From the NCBI GenBank assembly GCA_964486935.1, contig CAZAPG010000008.1:117500-181499 (forward strand): a stretch of DNA of 64,000 nucleotides, given 5' to 3'. Both the position numbers and the translations under genes were made by a program. The notes beneath the pieces are model-generated. The model was not told the DNA's origin and did not search any database. It saw only the letters and a program-made list of their open reading frames with translations. This document shows positions 60,458-64,000 of this stretch, piece after piece (position 1 is the stretch's first letter; every line of letters starts with the position of its first letter). The stretch comes from CAZAPG01 sp964486935 (GTDB lineage Bacteria; Chloroflexota; Anaerolineae; 4572-78; J111).

Positions 60458-61390
60458 ATGGCCGAACATTATCTGGACGACAGCGTTGTTCACGCTTTTT
60501 GGGACAATGCCTACCCCGCCCGCGTTGAAATCGAATCTGGCGATACGGTGGTGTTTGAGTGCCGCGATGCGCTGGATGGGCAAGTGCAGCCGGACTCTGG
60601 CAACGAGGCGCTGGCCAACGTAGATTTTGCCCGCATTCACCCATTGACCGGGCCGGTGTTTGTCAAAGGGGCGCAGCCTGGCGACACCCTGGAAGTGGAA
60701 ATTCTCAAGCTGGAGCACAAAGGCTGGGGCTGGAACGGTTTTTTGCCCGGCTTTGGCCTGCTGGCCGGTGATTTTGATTACCCCTACGTGCAGCACTGGC
60801 GGCTGGAAAAAGAGTCCTGCCATTTTAGAGGCAGCGACAAGGTGGAAATCCCCTACGAGCCTTTCTGTGGGGTGATGGGCGTAGCCCCCAAAGAACCCGG
60901 CCGGGTGCCAACCATTCCGCCGCGCTTTAATGCCGGCAACATCGACATTCGCGGGTTGACGATTGGGGCCAAAGCCTACTTTCCGGTGTGGGTAGAAGGC
61001 GCGCTCTTCTCTACCGCCGATTGCCACTCGGCCCAGGGCGATGGCGAAGTGACCGGCACCGGCATCGAAACGCCGATGACCGTGACGCTGCGTTTCAATG
61101 TGCGCAAGGATATGTCTGTAAAAGAACTGCAATTCACCACCCCCAGCCCCCTCACCAAAGCCGATACCAAAGGCTACTTTTGCACCACCGCCCACGGCCC
61201 GGATTTGTTTGTTAACTCCCAAAACGCCGTGCGCTACATGATCGACTGGCTGGTGGCCAACCACAACCTGACCAAAGAACAAGCCTACTGCCTGTGCAGC
61301 GCCGCCGCCGATTTGAAGATTAGCGAGATTGTGGACGCGCCCAACTGGATTGTCTCCTGCTACATGCCGCTGAGTGTGCTCAAAAGTTAA
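60458..61390 (+). CDS. Acetamidase/formamidase-family protein
   Basis: About 310 residues: VDFARIHPLTGPVFVKGAQP, GDTLEVEILKLEHKGWGWNG, and CGVMGVAPKEPG are family hallmarks (FmdA-like). The family hydrolyses formamide/acetamide to NH3 and the acid. A perfect AAGGAGG 7 bp before ATG 60458 sets the start. Follows coxL in the same direction; whether it is linked to CO metabolism is unknown. Confidence 0.85.
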   Translation: MAEHYLDDSVVHAFWDNAYPARVEIESGDTVVFECRDALDGQVQPDSGNEALANVDFARIHPLTGPVFVKGAQPGDTLEVEILKLEHKGWGWNGFLPGFGLLAGDFDYPYVQHWRLEKESCHFRGSDKVEIPYEPFCGVMGVAPKEPGRVPTIPPRFNAGNIDIRGLTIGAKAYFPVWVEGALFSTADCHSAQGDGEVTGTGIETPMTVTLRFNVRKDMSVKELQFTTPSPLTKADTKGYFCTTAHGPDLFVNSQNAVRYMIDWLVANHNLTKEQAYCLCSAAADLKISEIVDAPNWIVSCYMPLSVLKS

Positions 61391-61395
61391 ATGGC

Positions 61396-62061
61396 ATGGA
61401 GGTGATTTTAGTTCCGGCGGGCCAGTTTTTGATGGGCGAAGAAAACGACGCCCACCCGCTGTACCTGGCAGATTTTTATATTGCCAAATATCCCGTCACC
61501 AACCGGCTTTACCAGGATTTTGTGGCGGCGACCGGCTATCCGGCCCCGCCAGATTGGCCCGAAAATCGCCATCACGCAATGGTGGCCGGCCATCCGGTGG
61601 TCAACGTCTCCTGGTTTGATGCGCTGGCTTACTGTCGCTGGTTAAGTGAAACCACCCGGCAAACCTGCCGTTTGCCTACCGAAGCCGAATGGGAAAAAGC
61701 CGCGCGCGGGGTCGAGGGGCGAATTTATCCCTGGGGCAATTCGTTTGATAAAAGCTGCTGTAACTGTTTTGAAAAAGGGATGGGCTTCACTACGCCGGTT
61801 GATGCTCATCCCGCCGGCGCCAGCCCTTATGGGGTGATGGATTTGGCCGGTAATGTGTGGGAATGGTGCAGCACCGCCTATGCCGGCTACCCTTACCAGC
61901 CCAACGATGGCCGCGAAGATTTAAGCGCCGTGGCCTGGCGCGTGCTGCGCGGCGGCTCCTGGTTCGATGCCGAATGGGGCGTTCGGGCGGCCCGGCGGCT
62001 AAGTAGCCAACCCAACCGGCCCAGCCGCAACACTGGTTTTCGGGTGGTACAAGAGGTGTGA
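61396..62061 (+). CDS. FGE-sulfatase-domain (SUMF1-like) protein
   Basis: 221 residues, compact FGE fold: ILVPAGQFLMGEENDAHPL, YPVTNRLYQDFVAATGYP, HPVVNVSWFDALAYCRWLSE, RLPTEAEWEKAARG, GNVWEWCSTAY, LRGGSWFD, RNTGFRVV. Formylglycine-generating or other C-S/oxidase chemistry is possible; no sulfatase is adjacent, so substrate unknown. It begins 6 bp after the amidase stop. Confidence 0.82.
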   Translation: MEVILVPAGQFLMGEENDAHPLYLADFYIAKYPVTNRLYQDFVAATGYPAPPDWPENRHHAMVAGHPVVNVSWFDALAYCRWLSETTRQTCRLPTEAEWEKAARGVEGRIYPWGNSFDKSCCNCFEKGMGFTTPVDAHPAGASPYGVMDLAGNVWEWCSTAYAGYPYQPNDGREDLSAVAWRVLRGGSWFDAEWGVRAARRLSSQPNRPSRNTGFRVVQEV

Positions 62062-62202
62062 AAAGGGGGTGATGCCCGAGGAGTGAAGATTCAGCCGACG
62101 GACGTGTCTTGATGAATGTTACGTTCCATGTTCTACACCCTGGGGTTTTGTGGAACGTGGCTCAGAACGCGCCGTTAAGGTAATTAAGTAACTATTTAGA
62201 CA

Positions 62203-62293
62203 GGAGTGCGACAGTCCCTTTGCCTTCGGCGGCAACGAGGAATGAAAAACTGTAGTTTCACCTGCACTGCGCGCAGGCGCAGGTGTTCACTCC
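62203..62293. ncRNA. Three-way-junction-like structured element
   Basis: Outer stem GGAGTG (62203-62208) with CACTCC (62288-62293); inner stem ACAGT (62211-62215) with ACTGT (62249-62253) enclosing GCC-TTC-GGC; second inner stem CACCTGC (62259-62265) with GCAGGTG (62279-62285). This nesting forms a Y shape. It could be a small RNA, an mRNA leader or a MITE. Not matched to a known family. The rest of the 62062-62333 gap also contains an ACGTTCCA/TGGAACGT inverted repeat (62121-62158). Confidence 0.5.
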
Positions 62294-62333
62294 GCTACAA
62301 CTCCACCAATTTTATTTTCAGAGGAGGCAACGA

Positions 62334-62699
62334 TTGAAAGTCACCAAAGATAATGTTATGATGGCCCTGCGGAATTGCTACGACCCCTGTTGCGCTGACC
62401 GGGGCATTAGTGTGGTGGATATGGGCTTGGTAGAAGAGATTCGGATTGAGGGGCGCGCTGTGCAAATTGATATGTTGTTGACCACCGGCTGGTGCCCCTT
62501 TGTGGCCCGGCTCAACATGATAATGGAGGAGCAGGTCAGGCAAATTGCAGGAGCCGAACATGTAGAGGTTCGGGTGCTGTGGGACCCGGTTTGGACGATG
62601 GACAGGTTATCAGAGTCGGCGCGGGCGAAACTGACGCTTCCCATGGAAGAGTTAGTGCCGCTGCGCCAGAAGCGGTTAGCCGCACAACAAGGAGGTTGA
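62334..62699 (+). CDS. MIP18/DUF59-family protein
   Basis: 121 residues: MMALRNCYDPCCADRGISVV, DMGLVEEIRIEGRAVQIDML, TTGWCPFVARLNMIMEEQV and VRVLWDPVWTMDRLSE, the MIP18/DUF59 (Fe-S cluster assembly or phenylacetate-type) pattern; a Cys-rich start (CYDPCC) is notable. TTG 62334 is chosen since GAGGAGG is 6 bp upstream. May act in Fe-S or molybdoenzyme maturation, an inference from the family. Confidence 0.82.
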   Translation: MKVTKDNVMMALRNCYDPCCADRGISVVDMGLVEEIRIEGRAVQIDMLLTTGWCPFVARLNMIMEEQVRQIAGAEHVEVRVLWDPVWTMDRLSESARAKLTLPMEELVPLRQKRLAAQQGG

Positions 62700-62706
62700 G
62701 GCTATT

Positions 62707-63726
62707 ATGTTAAACGGTAAAAATGGCGAAAGTGCTTTTGTGTTTGATTGCGTGTGTCATATTTTTAACTTTGATATGAACAACGCCTTTGGCCCGCCGG
62801 GTCAGTTGTTCATCAATCACCTGTACGCCTTCCACCAGTTTTTAACCGCAGCGGGCGAACCGGTGCTGCCCCCGGAAAAATTTTTACGAGAGTGGAGCGT
62901 TGATGAAATCTACGATATGATTATCAACAACTCCGATACCGACATGATTGTGGCCCAACCCCTGCCCCTGACCGACCTGTTCAAAGATGGTCTCTCCTCT
63001 TGGGAAAAGTGCGCTGAAATGGCCAAAAAGCATCCAGACCGGGCCGTTTTTTGGGGGGCGGTCAACCCGCTGGAAGGCAAAAAGGCGCTGGATTTGATGG
63101 AGGTGCAGGTTAAAGAATACGGAGCCAGGGCCTTTAAATTTTACAACGTGCGCTATGATTACGGCCAGCCCTTCCCCTGGCGTATGGACGACCCCCGCGT
63201 GGCGTTTCCGTGTTTTGAAAAGGCGCTGGAACTGGGCGTCAACCTGATTGGCGTGCACAAAGGGGTGCCGTTGGGGCCGCAGCCCATCGAGCATACCCGC
63301 ACCTGGGATATGGATGGCGCGGCTGCCAACTTCCCCGACATCAATTTTGTTATTTTCCACGTGGGGTTGCCCTGGCTGGATGAGGTATTGTGGCAAATTG
63401 TGCGCTACCCCAATTTGTACGCCTCGATTGCGGCCACGGTTAACTTTGTGGCCCGCCATCCGCGGGTATTTGCCGAACAACTGGCCAAAATGCTGTGGTG
63501 GTGCGGCGAAGACAAAATTATTTACGGCGGCGAAACCCCCATCTGGCATCCGCAGTGGGCGCTCAAAGCCTTTTGGGAGTTTGAATTGCCGGAAGATTTA
63601 ACCACGCAGTACGGCTACCCGCCCCTAACCGTTCAGGCTAAAAAGAAAATTTTGGGCGAGAACCTGGCCCGCCTGCACGGTATTGATGTGGCCGCCAAAA
63701 AGAAAGAGCTGGGGCTGGCAAACTGA
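62707..63726 (+). CDS. Amidohydrolase-2-family (metal-dependent hydrolase) protein
   Basis: 339 residues. TIM-barrel features: FDCVCHIFNFDMNNAFG (Asp/His start), FWGAVNPLEGKKALDLME, ARAFKFYNVRYD, VNLIGVHKGVPLG, FVIFHVGLPWLDEVL, IIYGGETPIWHPQW. Predicted decarboxylase or hydrolase of the amidohydrolase_2 type; substrate unknown. Runs 7 bp after the MIP18 gene, probably the same operon. Confidence 0.8.
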   Translation: MLNGKNGESAFVFDCVCHIFNFDMNNAFGPPGQLFINHLYAFHQFLTAAGEPVLPPEKFLREWSVDEIYDMIINNSDTDMIVAQPLPLTDLFKDGLSSWEKCAEMAKKHPDRAVFWGAVNPLEGKKALDLMEVQVKEYGARAFKFYNVRYDYGQPFPWRMDDPRVAFPCFEKALELGVNLIGVHKGVPLGPQPIEHTRTWDMDGAAANFPDINFVIFHVGLPWLDEVLWQIVRYPNLYASIAATVNFVARHPRVFAEQLAKMLWWCGEDKIIYGGETPIWHPQWALKAFWEFELPEDLTTQYGYPPLTVQAKKKILGENLARLHGIDVAAKKKELGLAN

Positions 63727-63742
63727 AGTTAGCTAAAATTGC

Positions 63743-63850
63743 ACGGCGTAGAGATGTGAAACGTGATGCGTGAGCAATTACCACCACGCCTTACGTACCA
63801 CGCGCGCACTACGCACTACGAAATACGTGGTGCGTAGTGCGTAGTTTATT
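63743..63850. repeat. Period-7 repeats upstream of XdhC/CoxI-like gene
   Basis: GATGTGA-AACGTGA-TGCGTGA on the left, then GTACCAC, and ACTACGC-ACTACGA-AATACGT-GGTGCGT-AGTGCGT-AGTTTAT. Strong 7-bp period and an internal inverted arrangement (TACGCACTAC with GTAGTGCGTA). Confidence 0.65.
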
Positions 63851-63870
63851 TATTACCAAGAGGAGTTCCA

Positions 63871-64000
63871 ATGTACGACGAATTTTTCTCAAAAGCGCAC
63901 CAACTCCTGTCCGAAGGGATTCCATTCGCCACGGCCATTGTGGTCCGGGCCGAGAAACCGTCCTCCGGCAAGCCGGGCGATAAGGCCATCATCACCCCTA
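63871..64000 (+). CDS. XdhC/CoxI family protein (partial, 5' end)
   Basis: The gene starts MYDEFFSKAHQLLSEGIPFA and continues TAIVVRAEKPSSGKPGDKAI, the N-terminal XdhC/CoxI signature (VRxxGSxPxxPGxK-type). XdhC proteins insert sulfurated Mo cofactor into xanthine dehydrogenase-family enzymes; the CoxI/CoxF homologues sit in cox clusters. AAGAGGAG provides the SD. It runs off the right edge. Confidence 0.8.
   Translation, partial: MYDEFFSKAHQLLSEGIPFATAIVVRAEKPSSGKPGDKAIITP

Noticed and set aside
63743..63850. Tandem repeats resembling a CRISPR array
   Set aside because: Units are 7 bp with no regular spacers, far too short for repeat-spacer units, and no cas gene is present.

Overview
The window looks like a chromosomal segment of a heterotrophic bacterium, most likely a Chloroflexota member (Anaerolineae-like or a relative). 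This is an inference from gene content and style: Pro/Thr-rich linkers in surface proteins, a PadR plus HAAS-domain membrane protein pair, a DUF951 gene fused by ATGA overlap to a diacylglycerol-type glycosyltransferase, RNase J, paired lysylphosphatidylglycerol-synthase-type membrane proteins, and a form I aerobic CO dehydrogenase. There is no rRNA, no CRISPR array and no tRNA that I could recognise. Coding density is high, with frequent GTG/TTG starts preceded by good Shine-Dalgarno (SD) sequences.

Layout. 1-5.9 kb: partial dGTPase-like gene, a DUF2723 membrane protein, a short molybdoflavoprotein-like ORF, and a gdhA-ccrM pair on the minus strand. 6-17.6 kb: envelope and lipid genes (proline-rich anchored protein, two LPG-synthase-type membrane proteins, PHP phosphoesterase, DUF951 plus glycosyltransferase, GT2), RNase J and peptide deformylase. 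18-24.4 kb: aceE-aceF and a double-GAF histidine kinase. 24.5-35.8 kb: nucleosidase, DUF2330 protein, ribosomal L9, M20 dipeptidase plus PIG-L deacetylase, PadR/HAAS unit, LysM and other exported proteins. 35.8-39 kb: two RNA-controlled genes, an ABC-F protein behind a leader-peptide attenuator and an EamA transporter behind a ykkC-class RNA with terminator. 39-49.6 kb: an orphan E1-alpha, a WcaJ-type phosphotransferase and GT4, a CHASE2 cyclase plus FecR/hydrolase pair, a GT2 and a zinc phospholipase C-like protein. 49.7-52 kb: a NarL-type two-component system. 52.1-64 kb: a CO dehydrogenase locus (coxD, coxE, two unrecognised genes, coxG, coxM, coxS, coxL) followed by a formamidase-like gene, an FGE-like gene, a MIP18-family gene, an amidohydrolase and the start of an XdhC/CoxI gene.

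Working together. CoxL carries AYRCSFR, the form I signature, so the cox genes should let the cell oxidise CO in air and feed electrons to respiration; CoxD/E/G and the XdhC-like protein are maturation or membrane-anchoring factors. The adjacent kinase/regulator pair and a tandem palindrome just upstream of coxD suggest, but do not prove, signal-controlled expression.

Non-coding content is unusually rich. There are two families of small non-coding transposon-like elements (MITEs) with 8-bp target-site duplications (three copies of one, one copy of another). Many intergenic gaps carry degenerate repeats with a shared 7-bp period. There is a three-way-junction-like element at 62.2 kb, plus the two attenuation-type leaders. 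These are the most promising items for follow-up, together with the two unknown genes inside the cox operon.
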